Program-made: the position numbers and the translations under genes
Source of the DNA: Prorocentrum cordatum
Taxonomy: Eukaryota; Sar; Dinophyceae; Prorocentrales; Prorocentraceae
Length of the DNA stretch: 64,000 nt
Assembly (NCBI GenBank): GCA_963575745.1
Contig: CAUYUJ010018878.1
Span: forward strand, 129,192-193,191
Direction: 5' to 3'
Shown: positions 10,340-22,345 of the stretch, in pieces
Layout of the letters: each line of letters starts with the position of its first letter
How positions within the stretch are numbered: position 1 is the first letter of the stretch
Notes under the pieces: generated by a model
What the model was told of the DNA's origin: nothing
Databases searched by the model: none
The model's input: only the letters and a program-made list of their open reading frames with translations

Positions 10340-12040
10340 AACGGAAGAAGATGCCGACGCCCATGCTACAATGGGTACTCAACTGCTGACTGCATCGTCT
10401 CGAATTGGACTCTACGACACTTCCAAACACCGACCCGTCCTGACCACACCCCACAACGCACAAAGATACCGTCACAATGATGATCTGCCTCAACCCCTTC
10501 CACCGCATCAATTCGGCCTGCGACTGCCCCGTTCCGACCACCGCCGCCCCACGTCCCATGTGCTCTCGCAGCTGCACGTGTCCCAAGACAGCCCAACCCC
10601 ACAGTACCCTGGGACTCCCCCTCCTCCTCCTCCTCCTCCTCCTCCTCCTCCGCCTCCTCCTCCTCGTGTTCGGCGGCGAGCGAGGGGGGGGAAAGTGGGA
10701 AGGAGAAGGCCGTCTCAGCAGGCGGCGGGACTTCTCAAAAGCCCTCGCGCCTTCTGAGAGGTTGTCTGTGTCTTCGGGGAATGCGTAGAACACCTCAATC
10801 GGAGCATGGCGAATGGAGACATCGGCGAGACTCAAGATCGGTCCCCACAAACACCTCCAGGGGCGCAAACGCACGAAATTGAACCGTGGCGACGAGGCCC
10901 CCCCCCTCGACGGCCAACTACCGTGGTCTCAACTCGAATAGTCGGGACCGAAGGCCAGCTACCGTTGTCTCACTACCGTTGTACCAATCTGCTTCCGAAC
11001 AATGTCGGGAGCATCCAACATGGGGGCTTCCAAGAGGGGGGTGCGCAAGTCATGGCCGGCGGCATGTGCGCGGCCCAGGGGTGGTCCTGGGACAGATTGA
11101 AATTAGAAGAGGCGCCATGAGATCTGGGGAGATATCATGGCCCCCGCCATGATACCCCCCCACCTAGTCATCACCCCCCCTCTTGGCCGCCCCCGACATT
11201 GGCCATATCCCGACGCCCTCAGTAAACAGGCATAACCAACCAAAGGTTAGCAAACACTGGTCAATCCACATGTCATCACCGACAAGCAAGACAGACCGCA
11301 AGCAACGGCGGGACCCGAGCACACCACAACGAGATCGTGTGAGTCCCGACCCACCACTCGAGTTGCCACACCTGTGTCCTCTCTGCCGAGACAATTTGCT
11401 GTCCTCCTCCCCTGTCTCCTACCCTCCCGCCCCTCATCCCGCTCCCACACCCTGGCTGGCCCCTTCCCCCATGCACTTTCCTTCCCCCCGTCTCCTCCTC
11501 CCCCCTTCTCCTCCCGATCCTCGCCCCCCCGCCGCCCCAACCCCCCTCGCCCTCCCCCCCCCTCAAAACTTCCCCACTTCCCTTTCCAATATTCCTCCTT
11601 CCTACTACCTTTGGCTGATGCCATCGCGTCAGCGGGGCTGGCAAGTGCACCCCGGCGACGCAGAGCGAGAAGAACTGCCCGTTGCCGCTGAATTTCCTCA
11701 TGTTGCTAAGGACCTGGGCAGGAGGAGCGGGGATGAGAGGGAAGGAAGGAAGGGGATGGACAAGGACAAGGAAGAGGAGATCAATCTGAGGACAGATACG
11801 ATGACGAAGGAACAACACACCCCCATACCAATGGGGGGATCGGAGGGAGGAGGACTGGCTATGGGTATGGGTGTGGGTTGTCGGACCGGGAGGGAGGCTC
11901 CCGTTCAAGTGGGGACCCCCATCCGACAACACGCACCCGTAGCCCCCCTCCATCCCTTCTATGGGCATGATTGTGTGCTGTTCGTTCGTCATAAACAAAA
12001 TAACGGTATGGGGAAGGCGACCGATGTACGGGAAGCTCAT
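10340..12040. other. No supported gene
   Basis: Contains a CTC microsatellite (10618-10665), a short palindrome ATCATGGC..GCCATGAT near 11133-11152, and C-rich low-complexity DNA (11460-11580). The open frames on both strands have biased Pro/Arg/Gly composition and no recognised motif. Confidence 0.5.
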
Positions 12041-12057
12041 GCCTAGACGAAAGGGGT

Positions 12058-12305
12058 CCCCTTGACGTCGCATGAGCCGCTCGATCCTGAACGATCTGCG
12101 CTGTGTCCCCAGAGATTGTCGAGCCCCGCCTCCCGCACGGTCTTCGCGACAGACCCCGAGACCGCGCTATTATGTAAATTCAGGCACCCCACCGCCGCCT
12201 TTTCATACAGCGCTGGGCCGAAGATACGTGCAAGTGAGTCCCAACTTGCGTGAAGTCCAGACTTCCTCCCTGGCCTCGCCACGCCCCCTCGTGATCGCCT
12301 CCATG
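12058..12305 (-). pseudogene. Possible frameshifted coding remnant, unknown function
   Basis: In two adjoining frames the minus strand reads first MEAITRGRGEAREEVWTSRK (from about 12303) and then LARIFGPALYEKAAVG through AKTVREAGLDNLWGH to a stop at about 12043. Each half looks protein-like, but the join needs a frame change or a very short intron near 12235. No family is recognised. It could be a gene fragment or chance. Confidence 0.3.
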
Positions 12306-12469
12306 CAAGCAAAATTGCCAGAATCTAAAGAAGCACTGCCCCGACCTGTGAACCCCTCCCAAACTGGGGGAGCAAAAACAATGTATCACCGTCGCGCCGC
12401 CGCGGGCAATTGATTACCGTGTTCTTCTTCAAGAAGCACCGAGCTTTCGCTGAAAAAGCACGCAAGAAC

Positions 12470-12605
12470 TCAGCGTGGAGTTCGTGGATCGGAGCTAGAG
12501 GCCCCCTCATGGCGCGCGGAGCGCGCCAAAGGCGACGTTGAAGGCGCCGCCAGGGGGGGAGGACTCTGGCGCCGATCCAAAATATCCGCTGGTAGCTCCG
12601 ACAAT
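12470..12605. mobile_element. Type A palindromic element
   Basis: Left arm GTGGAGTTCGTGGATCGG, GC-rich centre with GGCGCGCGGAGCGCGCC, right arm GGCGCCGATCC..AATATCCGC. The outer arms extend into matching AAGAAGCACC/CTTCTTG-type flanks. It belongs to the family represented at 7.2, 13.3, 28.8, 37.5, 38.7, 50.1 and 51.7 kb. Confidence 0.75.
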
Positions 12606-12971
12606 ATCTATGGCGTATTCTTCTTGTGGTTTCGGACAAGAAGCAGTGGAGTAACACGCTGACGGGCTCTCAACAGCGGCGCGTCGTTGATACCCTGACG
12701 TTCAACTGATAATCAAGCGGGGGTGCGTGTGGAAGTGGCACCCTCCGCCGTCCCTCCCTTCTCCTCCGTCTCTCCTCTCTCCTCCTCACCACTTTCCCCT
12801 CTCTTCCTCCCCTTTTTCCTAATTCGCCCTTTTGTTGTCCCTTCCGACAGACAGCCAGGAGACCAGATCTGCGAGCTGCGTCCTGGCAGTGGCAACGAGA
12901 GCCCCTCCACCCGAAGCCAACCCAAGAAGCGGCAGCCAGACTCTTAACCTTGAGGCGTCTCCGCCCGCTCG
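12606..12971. other. No gene seen
   Basis: Includes a short TCC-rich patch (12750-12830). No coding, RNA or repeat signal beyond that. Confidence 0.5.
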
Positions 12972-13205
12972 TGAACGTTCTCTTATTCAGCGCTTCGGCA
13001 TCGGGCAGAAGGGGGGGGAGTGGGGTGGGGTCTGGCTCCAGACCTCTGCTTCATGCGACTGTTTGCAGAAGCGCGTCCTCTGGGGGAGGCTCCACCTGCG
13101 TGAAACCGGCGCCCCAAACAGCCAGGATCTACTCCATGGGGGGGTGGTGGACGGGGGGTGCGGTGGCCCGCGCCAATTGGCAACACAATGGAACAAAAAA
13201 ACGAC
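12972..13205 (+). repeat. Dispersed about 225-bp repeat, copy 2
   Basis: Counterpart of 5038-5262 in the same orientation, with the same ordered blocks (GGGGTCTGGCTC, GACCTCTGCTT, ACAGCCAGGATC, GTGGCCCGCGCC). Confidence 0.7.
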
Positions 13206-13239
13206 GACCTTCGGGGCGGCGCGAGCTTGCCGTAGTTAG

Positions 13240-13425
13240 AGGAACAAGAAAGCATAAACATGATTTCTCTGATGTCTGCGCGGAGTTCTTGGATCGGCGC
13301 TGGACCCCCTCCCTGGCGCGCCGGGGGCGGTGCCAGAGACGCCGCCAGGGGGCCCAGCGCCGATCCTAGAAATCTGCCCAGACCGTCGAAAGTTTATGTC
13401 TATGCTGTTCTTTGAATAGTGCAGG
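13240..13425. mobile_element. Type A palindromic element
   Basis: Full-length copy. Left outer arm GAACAAGAAAGCATAAACATG, inner arm GCGCGGAGTTCTTGGATCGG, CGCTGGACCCCCTCCCTGGC, GC centre, then the complementary GCCAGGGGGCCCAGCGCC, GATCCTAGAAATCTG and TTATGTCTATGCTGTTCTTT. About 70-bp arms fold into one hairpin. Confidence 0.85.
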
Positions 13426-13639
13426 CTGACGATTATGACAGAAGAGGCTCCGCGCTGGGCGTCGGCGATCGAACCTGCCGTCCTCTCTGCCTGTCGCACT
13501 GAGCTCGGACTCGACCTCCGACACGGGCTCGAGCTTGGGCTCGATCTCGGGCCGATGACCCGACCTGGGGCTCGAGCTCAGACTCGAGCTTCGGCCTTGA
13601 TGAGCCTGTTTTCTAACACCACCACCATAAGCTGGAGAG

Positions 13640-14640
13640 GGGAAGGTGGTGGAGGAGGAGGAGGAGGACGAAGAGGAGGAGATGAGGGAGGAGGACCTTT
13701 GTAAACCCAAGAGTCGCCAACGATGTTGAAATAACCCCTCCCCCCAAGCTCCCTATTCATAGGCCCCTACAACGGTTCATTCCACAGAGGGACCTGCCTC
13801 GTTGGAAGACAACCGTTTGAAGACCCTGAAGCATGCCAAAACATTGTTCTCGGTATTCCAACGCCACGGATAAACCTGACTGTTGCGTCTTGACGATCCT
13901 GCATCGTGCCAGATCGCAATTCCTGGGACTTCAACACCGCGAATCATCGTAACTGTTGCGCCCTCGTAATCGTGAATCCTTCAAACAAAACAACAATTTC
14001 TGGTACGTCGGTCATGGGAATCGGTCAAACGCTCGCAATTCTTTTAAAAGAATGTGCGCGGCGCTAAAGCGAGAACCACATTTTGAGAAGCAACCGCCCT
14101 CAATACGTGAAACTCTTGCAACTTTTACAAACGAATGCGCGCGGCGCTAAGGCGAGAACCACATTTTGAAAACCACCCGCCCTCAATCCACGAAACTCGT
14201 GCAAATGTTTCAAACGAATGTGCGCGGCGCTAAAGCGAGAACCACAATTTGACAACCACCCACCCTCAATCCGTGAAGCTCTTGCAAATGTCTAAAACGA
14301 ATGTGCGCGGCGCTAAGGCGAGATCCACATTTTGAAAACGACCCGCCCTCAATACGTGAAACTCTTGCGGATCTTTCAAACGAATGTGCCTGGCGCTAAG
14401 GACAGAGCCACATTTTGAAAACCACCCGCCCTCAATCCGTGGAACTCTTGCAATGTTTACAAACGAATGTGCGCGGCGCTAAGGCGAGAGCCACTTTTGG
14501 GGAAAAACTCGCCCTCAATCCGCGAAGCTGTTGGCAATGTTTAAGCTTCACTGTCATAAATAAATGGTGAGGTCTCAGGCGAAACGCCCGGCCCGCCCTA
14601 ACAACTGGCTTCGGGGTGCGACAGGGAGAAATTATCTATA
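13640..14640 (+). repeat. 83-bp-satellite element, copy 3 (forward, longest)
   Basis: Begins with a GGA tract and CCCAAGAGTCGCCAACGATG, passes through 300 bp of unique-looking sequence, then six satellite units (TGCGCGGCGCTAAG-type cores at about 14054, 14137, 14220, 14303, 14386 and 14469, an exact 83-bp period), and ends in the conserved terminus GGCGAAACGCCCGGCCCGCC..GCGACAGGGA at 14575-14640. The satellite number varies between copies (3, 3, 6). Confidence 0.85.
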
Positions 14641-16792
14641 AGGAGAAGGAATGGAGGAGGAGCCCCCAAGTCGGCCCATAGAGGCCCCCCAAACGTGTTC
14701 CGACGGCGTCAGACGGACCAGGAGCCCACCAAGACGGCCGAACATGGCCCTCAGATGGCCCAAGACGGCCCAAGAGGCCTCCAAGAGGGCCTCCAGGAGG
14801 CCCGAAAAGGCCAAAATCATTGATTTCCTATAGGTTTTTGAAGGATTGTGGCATTTGCTTTTTTTCGGCCTTCCGACGGCCCGAGACGGTCCAGGTGCCC
14901 CCAAAGATCGCCCAACAGGCCCAAGACACGGCCCCAAGAGGCCCCCAAGACGGCCCAAGAGGTCTCCACGACGCTCACGATGGCCTCCAAGACGGCCCAA
15001 GAGCCCTCCAAGACGTCCTCCAATAAGGCCCGAAAGGGTCAAAATGGCCTCCAGACGGCCAAGATGACCTTCAAGATGCCCACTTGTTCCCCGAAGGCTT
15101 TCCAAACCGATTCGGGGAACACATGGTCCGATAGCTTGGCAGGTCTGGCCCCAACGTTCGCCCACATAGGCGCTTCCAAAAAGGCAGGGGGCGGCGGTGA
15201 TTCGCCGTAGGCGTCTTCGATCCGCCGCCCCCTTTGGATTTATCAAAGGGGTACCTGGCGTGTTAAACCCTCTCGGTTTTGGTTTTGGCATTTTTTCCAA
15301 AAGAACTCCCCCTGTGGCTTCGGCCTGTCCCGCCGGCCACCCGGAAGGATGCCGAAAGATCTTCCAGAGGTGGTTGCAAAGGGTTTTTCCGTTCCAGACG
15401 GCTCCAAGATGGCCTAAGATGGCCTCCAAGACGGCCAAGATGGCCTCCAAGACGGCTAAGGTGGCCCCAAGATGCCTCCAAGATGGCCCAAGATGCATCC
15501 GAGACGGCCTAAGATAGCCTCAAGATGGCCGAAAACGGCCCAATAGGCTCCCAAGAGGCCTCCAAGAGGTCCTGCAGGAAGGCCCGAAGAGGCCAAAATC
15601 ATGAATTTTCTTTAGGTGTTTGAAGGATTCTGGCATTTGCTAATTTTCGGCTTTCTGACGGCTCAAGACGGCCCAAGAGGCCCCCAAGATCGCCCAAGAG
15701 GCCCCCAAGAGGGCCCCATGACGGCCCAAGTGGCCCCCAAGACGGCCCCAAGAGGGCCCCAAGACTGCCCAAGAGAGAGGCCTCCAACACCCCCAAGATG
15801 GCCTCCAAGACACCCAAGATGGCCTCCAAGATGGCCCCGAAGCGCCCCAAGAGGGCCCCCAGTCGGCCCAGAAAGGCCCCCAAGACGGCTCCCGACGGCG
15901 TCAGACGTGCCAGGAACCCACCAAGACGGCCGAAGTCGGCTCGAAGCTGGCCCAAGACGGCCCAAGAGGTCCCCAAGAGGGCTTCCAGGAAGGCCAGAAG
16001 AGGCCAAAAACCTTGATTTCCCCAAGGCTTTTGACGGATGTTGACGTTTCTTTCGGCCTTCCGACGGCCCGAGACGGTCCAAGAGCCCCCAAAGATCGCC
16101 GAAAGATCGCCCAAGAGGCCTCCAAGATGGCCCCAGAACAGCCCAAGAGGGCCCCAAGATGGCCTCAAGAGGCCCCCAAGACGGCACAGGAGGCCTTTAA
16201 GACGCCCAAGATGACCTCCAAGACGGCCCTGGAGCATTCCAAGAGGGCCCCAAGTCGGCCCAAAAAGGCCCCCCAAACGGCTTCCGACGGCGTCAGACGG
16301 ACCAGGAGCCCACCAAGACGGCCGAACATGGCCCTCAGATGGCCCAAGACGGCCCAAGAGGCCTCCAAGAGGGCCTCCAGGAAGGCCCGAAAAGGCCAAA
16401 ATCATTGATTTCCCATTGGTTTTTGAAGGATTGTGGCGTTTGCTTGTTTTCTGCCCTCCGACGGCCCGAGACGGCCCAAGTGCCCCCCAGACACAGCCTC
16501 AAGAGGCCCCAAGACGGCCCGAGAGGCCTCCAAGACGCTCAAGATGGCCTCCAAGACGGTCCAAGAGCCCTCCAAGACGTCCTCCAAGAAGGCCCGCGAA
16601 AGGGTCAAAATGGCCTCCAGACGGCCAAGATGACCTTCAAAATGCCCACTTGTTCCCCGAAGGCTTTCCAAACCGATTCGGGGAACACATGGTCCGATAG
16701 CTTGGCAGGTCTGGCCCCAACGTTCGCCCACATAGGCGCTTTCAAAAAGGCAGGGGGCGGCGGTGATTCGCCGTAGGCGTCTTCGATACACA
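14641..16792 (+). repeat. CCAAGAnGGC higher-order repeat block
   Basis: Degenerate 9-12-bp monomers (CCAAGACGGC, CCAAGAGGCC, CCAAGATGGC) are interrupted every 390-410 bp by an about 60-bp AT-richer spacer (TTTTTGAAGGATTnTGGC..TCGGCCTTCCGACGG) at about 14834, 15613, 16025 and 16421. Two 145-bp segments, 15078-15222 and 16642-16790, are nearly identical, showing a recent 1.56-kb duplication. Frames are open by composition only. Confidence 0.85.
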
Positions 16793-16895
16793 GGTGTGCA
16801 CAAACATGTGAATGTATATGTGTACATATATATATATACACACATACTAGAACCATCGCGCGCGCGCTTCACGCGCGCTCAGGTTCTAGTTGAGG
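16793..16895. repeat. TG/TA microsatellite and hairpin
   Basis: ATATGTGTACATATATATA tract, then ACTAGAACC (16846-16854) and GGTTCTAGT (16882-16890) bracketing an alternating GCGCGC loop: a 9-bp perfect stem. Confidence 0.7.
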
Positions 16896-18000
16896 TCACC
16901 GCTCAGGTGCGATGCCCGCGACGATTCTTACCACGAAGACGGCGGCGTGCACTGCAAGCCACGTGTTACGGAAGCGCCATGTTCCGGAGGAGCGTTCCCG
17001 GAGCATGGGGCGCCAGAGGCTCCCCTGGTCTTCCCCCCTCCCGGACTAGCCTGCCGAGGAACTCTCGGGTTGGGTAGGGCCGGTCTTGCGGGCTCCCTGG
17101 GGCTCTCTAGGCCCGCCTAGGGCTGTTTGGGAGCGGACCTGGAGGCGCGCTGGGCCCTATTGGAGCGTCGGAAAGCCGAAAAGACAAGAAGGCCAAGATC
17201 CTCCAATTCCTACGTAAGATGAACGATGTTGGCCTGTTGGGGCCCTCTTGGGGGTGCTCCTGGAGGCGTCTTGAGCCATGTTTGAAAACTCGTGGGAGCT
17301 ACCTGGGGCCTCCTGGGGCTCTCTTGAGGCGGAAGCCCTGGGTTTTCCGGACGCGGTCCGTCTCTTGGACACCTCTCGGGCCTGTTTTGGGGCCAGCTTT
17401 GGGCTCTCCGGGACCGCCTCGGGGCGGCGTTGGGCGCTTCTGGAGCTGTTTGGGGGTGGTCTCGGAGGCCACCTGGGCCGCCTAGGAGCGTCGGACAGCC
17501 GCAAAGATCAGAAGGCCAAAACCCTTCCGAAACTATTGTAGAACCATCAATGTTTGGCCTGCTGGGGCCCTCGTGGGAGTGCTCTTGGAAGCGTTTGGAG
17601 CCATGTTGGAGGACTCTTGGGGTCTGCCTGGGGCCTCCAGGGTCACTGTTGAGGCGGGAGCCCTGGGTGTTCGGTACGCGGTCCCTCTCTTGGGCCCTTC
17701 TTGGGCTTGTTTTGGAGCCTTCTTGGGCTGTCGTGGGCGCTTCTTGGGCCAGCCTTGGGCTCGCCGGGGCCGCCTTGGGTTTGGGGGCCTCTGGGGCTGC
17801 TTGGGGGCGGACCTGGAGACCTCCTGGGCCGTCTTGGAGCGTCGTACAACCGAAAAAAACAGAAGGCCTAAATCCTTCCAAAACCATCGGAAAACCATCA
17901 ATTTTGGCCTCCCGGGGCTCTCTTCAGAGTGCTCCTGGAAGCGTCTGGAGCCATGTTGGAGGCCTCCCGAAACCTCTACCACGTGCTTCGGCGACATGGG
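16896..18000 (-). repeat. CCAAGAnGGC-type block, opposite orientation
   Basis: Complementary monomers (GGGGCCTCTTGGG, GCCGTCTTGGAGCG) with spacers at about 17165, 17495 and 17845 (GCGTCGnACAnCCGAAAA..AAGGCC), that is 330-350-bp higher-order units. 16896-17140 is a decayed start of the same block. Confidence 0.75.
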
Positions 18001-18154
18001 TCGAAGATGGGAACCATTCCTGGTTCTGAAACAGCATCAAGGTCCGTCCAGAGCCGCTCGGGAGACGCCCCGAAGCGGCTCTGGAGAGGCCCGGGGGGGG
18101 AGGTCCCCCCATGGCGACACGAGGCACCTGGCCAGAGGCCCCCGGCCTCGTACC

Positions 18155-18169
18155 CCGACACACACACAC

Positions 18170-18219
<50 letters not shown>

Positions 18220-18455
18220 GAATATATATATATATGTATATATAAGTCTATAGAAATAATCATATATAACATATAGATATATAATGTATACATAGACATA
18301 GTTATGTACATATATAACTATATATATATATCATATATATAACATATATAAACGCATATAACACATACATGTATATATATATATATATATGTAACTGTAT
18401 ATGTTAATATATGTACATATATAAACATATATATGTAGGTATACATACGTGGGCC
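18155..18455. repeat. CA/TA microsatellite tract
   Basis: CACACACATG then long (TA)n and imperfect ATATAC repeats; the first strongly AT-rich stretch of the window. Confidence 0.95.
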
Positions 18456-18469
18456 CCGAACAGCGTGCT

Positions 18470-20290
18470 TATAGCAATCGATGTTGTGCATTATGTGTGG
18501 AGCAACCTTTGTGATGCATTTATGTGGTGCATCAGCTGCGGTACAATCTCTGTGGTGCACCTGTTCGGTGCGATCTATGTTGTGTAATCCACTTCGACTG
18601 TCTTGAAGCTGTCCTCTCCACTGCTCGTGCAAACATCCCACCCTCCCACCCGCAACTTGGTCGCAAGACATCTTCAGACCACGACGGTGGATACCAAATG
18701 GCTCTTGGCGACGACAGCGACGCCGACGACGACAGCGACAACAACGACGACGAAAACGTCGCCGACGACGACTATGACGACACCGACGACGGCTCCGACG
18801 ACTTCGACGACGACGACGACGACGACGACGACGGCGGCGACACCGACGACGACAATGACGACGCCGACGACGACGACGACGACGCCGACGCCGACGACGA
18901 CGACGATGACGACGCCGACAACGACGACGGCGACGACGACGCCGACGACGATGACGACGCCGACGACGACGGCGACGACGACGCCGACGACACCGACGAC
19001 GACAATGACGACGCCGACGACGACGACGACGCCGACGCCGACGACGACGACGATGACGACGCCGACGACGACGACGGCGACGACGACGCCGACGACGAGG
19101 ACGACGACGACGACGACGCGGACGACGAAGACGCCGACGGCGACGGCGACGGCGACGACGATGACGACGTCACTAATGAAGACGACGACGACGACGAGTG
19201 AGGAGGGAGGACGACGACGGCGACAACGACAACGACGAGGGAGGAGGGAGGACGGCGACGACGCGAACGACGAAGAAGGAGGGAGGACGGCGACGCCGAC
19301 GACGACGACGACGAGAGAGGAGGGAAGACGACGACGACGACGACGGCGACGAAATAGGAGGGACGACGACGAGACGCCGACGACGGACGACGACGACGAC
19401 GACGGAGGAGGAGGAAGGACGACCACGGCGACAACGACGACGGAAACGACCACGACGCCAAAGCGGACGACGACGACGAACACGAGGAAAGACAGAGGAC
19501 GACGTAGGCGACGACGACGACTACAACGACGCGGGAGGAGGGAGGACGGCGACGACGACGACGACGACGCAAGAGCGAGCGCGCACGCTTTTGTTGAAAA
19601 TCCGTGTTGCGAAACCTTGTGTTTTTGTAGGTTTTTTGGTTTGTTGGACACACGATTTTGAAATCCTTCCGAAACCGATAGGTTTTGAAGGTTTTCGGCA
19701 TACGCGCGCGACGACGCGCGCGTCTGCACTTCGTCCCCATTTTTTGCAAGGGATTCTCGCGACGGCACAAGCGCAAGGGCGTTCGACAGATTTCGACATG
19801 AGCGCGCGCGGAGCCCGTCTGGTAGAATTTTGTGGAAATCTTTAAAAATCAATGGTTTTCTTAAGATTTCGCAAGAGCTTTCGCGAAAACGTTGTTTAGC
19901 AACTCTGTGTTGCGACACCCTGTGGTTCTATATGTTTTTTGGGAACTCGATTGCGGAACCCCTCCCGCACCGAAGGTTTTTGAAGGATTTCGGCATGCGC
20001 GCGCGACGACGCGCGCGTGCGCACTTCGTCCCATTTTTTGCAAGGGATACGTGAACAAGTGTTATGTTAGAACAATAACATGTCACCGCATAGTGTTTTT
20101 ACAAGGGAACCTCAGGGGGGATACCAGTTTGGCTGGGGTGATCTGATTTCATATTTAGGATGGACGAGTGTGCATAATATAATTATAGATATATATACAT
20201 ATATATAATTATATATAATTATACTATCCCAGGGGGAGGCGTTAAGTCCGGGGGGGGGTAGAGTCTATTCTCTTTTTAGAAAGAAGAATT
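18470..20290 (+). repeat. Tandem macro-repeat, unit 1, with GAC expansion
   Basis: Order of parts: short TATGTnGTGCAATC repeats (18470-18595); a CCACTGCTCG..CACCCGCAACTTGGT block; a (GAC)n expansion (18700-19565); a GCGCGCGACGACGCGCGCG palindrome-bearing block (19580-20045); and a tail ending in G-runs and TAGAGTCTATTCT (20045-20285). The same parts recur in the same order at 20290-22345. The poly-Asp, poly-Val and poly-Thr frames across the GAC tract are composition artefacts. Confidence 0.8.
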
Positions 20291-22345
20291 TATGTTGTGC
20301 AATGTATGTAGTGTAATCTAAGTTGTGCAAAATATGTAGCGTAATCTTTGTTGTGCAATACATGTCGAATAATATATGTGGCGCGATATGTGTTGTGCAA
20401 CATATGCGGTGCAATCTACGCGGTGCAATCCAATGCTGAACTTGAAATTACCAACTCCACTGCTCGCACAATCACCCCACCCACCGACCCGCAACTTGGT
20501 TTGCAAAACCCATGCAGAAACGATTGCAATGAGTGCTTGGTGTTGGCTGGTGCATCTCTGCGGCCGCGCCAGCTCGCGCATGTACGCGCGCGCAGCGGCC
20601 AGGTAGTGTGGCGCGACCGACGCGGCCGCGGTGGCGCTGACCGCTGGGCACATCCCAGCGGGCATTTCAGTGCGAGTCGGCGGCTTGGACCGTCGCGGTA
20701 GCGTAGTAGCGATGATGATGACGATGCTGACAACGACGACGGCACGGCCAGTGACGCCGCCGATGCTGATCGCGCGCGCGGCCGACGCGCGAAAGTAGCC
20801 CGCATGGTATTATTTGACACGGATCGTGCCTCCCAGCGCGCGCGCAAAGGCGTTCGAATGATTTCGGCATGCGGCGCGAACGGCCGTTTGGCAGAATACC
20901 GCAAACATGTTGACAAACCGATCGGTTTCTTGAGGATTCGCAAGAGCGCGAGCGCAAGATTTGTTTGACAACTGCTGTTGCAAAGCCATATGTCTTTATA
21001 TGGTATCGGGACACTCGGTTTTGAATTCCGTACGACACTTAAAGTTTTTGAAGGATTTCGGCATTCGCGCGCGACGACGCGCACGCGTGCACTTCGCCCC
21101 GTTCGATGCAAAGGGATTGCGACAGCACGCGCGCAAAAAGTGTTCGAACGACTTCGACATGCGCGCAAGCGAAGCCCGCTTGGTAGCATGTTCTGGAAAG
21201 TATGAAAAAAAAACTATGTTTGTTCAAAAAAGAACTCGCAAGAGCGCGAGCGCAAGTTTTGATTGAAGATCCTTCTTGCAAAACCATGTTCTTTATTTCA
21301 ATGTTTTTGACACTGGGTTTTGAAATCTTTGCGAAAGGTGGCGATGGTGACGAAGGTGACGATGACGACGGTAATACCAATGACGGCGCCGATGCGGATC
21401 ACACCGGCGACGATGACGGCGTTTTCGCGTCGGGGATCAAGGTTTTGGACGGCGTTCGACATGCACGCGCGGCCGCGGCGCGAGAATAAGCGCATGGTAC
21501 TATTTGACACGGACCGTGTCCCCGCAGCACTCGCGCAAGGGCGTTCGAATGATTTCGGCATGCGGCGCGAGAGGCCCGTTTTGCTGAATACCGCAAATGT
21601 TGAATAACTTCTTTTTTGAGAAAGGTATGAAAACATGAAAGACAGATCCGCAAGAGCGCGAGCGCAGGCTTGTTTGAAAACTGGTGTTGCGAAGCCATGT
21701 GCTCTTCGTCGTGAATTAAACACTCGGTTTTAATGTCCTGGCGAAACCTAAAAATTTTGAAGATTTCGACATGCGCGCGCGACGACGCGCGCGTGTGCAC
21801 TGCGTCCCGTTTTTTTTTGGAAAAAACATTATTGCGACAGCAGGCGCGCCCGGGCGCACGAACGATTTCGACATGCGCGCGCGAAGCCCGTTTGGTAGCA
21901 ATTTATGGACATGTTGAAGAACCTACTGTTTCCGTAAGAGTTCGCAAGGGTGCTCGCGCAAGCTTTTTTCGAAACTCAGTGTTGCGAAACCATGTGGTTT
22001 TGTATGTTTTGGCGGGGGGACTCGATTTTGTAATCCTTACGAAACTTGAGGTTTTTTTAAGATTTCGGCATGCGCGCGACGACGCGCGCGTGCGCACTTC
22101 GTCCCACTTTTGCAAGGGATTCTTGAAAACCAATGATGTGTGATAAACGGATGCGCGCGCATAGTATTTTTTACAAAAAGATGGCGGGGGGGGTCGACAC
22201 CGGCCCCCTGGGATGGTGCGAATTCAAATTTGGGATGGACGATGGGGCAGAATCATATGTGAATCGCAATACAAAAAAGAGAACGGATAATCGGGGGGGG
22301 GGTAGAACCTATTTTCTTGCAAGACAGGAAAATCTATGTGGTGCA
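20290..22345 (+). repeat. Tandem macro-repeat, unit 2
   Basis: Repeats the architecture of unit 1: TGTTGTGCAAT repeats (20290-20440), the CCACTGCTCG..CGCAACTTGGT block, only short GATGAC/GAC patches (20705-20745, 21345-21425) instead of the expansion, three copies of the GCGCGACGACGCGCGCG block (about 21065, 21775, 22072) with AATGATTTCGGCATGCGGCGCGA variants between, and the G-run tail (22130-22345). No coding sequence recognised. Confidence 0.75.

Noticed and set aside
14632-16405. Long minus-strand frames rich in Leu/Gly/Arg (GGLLGRLGAL-like repeats)
   Set aside because: They follow the 9-12-bp CCAAGAnGGC monomers, occur in several frames and change frame between higher-order units.
18524-19201. 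225-codon Asp-rich plus-strand frame resembling an acidic secreted protein
   Set aside because: It is the literal translation of the GAC expansion; adjoining frames read poly-Thr and poly-Arg over the same DNA and the sequence is part of a tandem macro-repeat.
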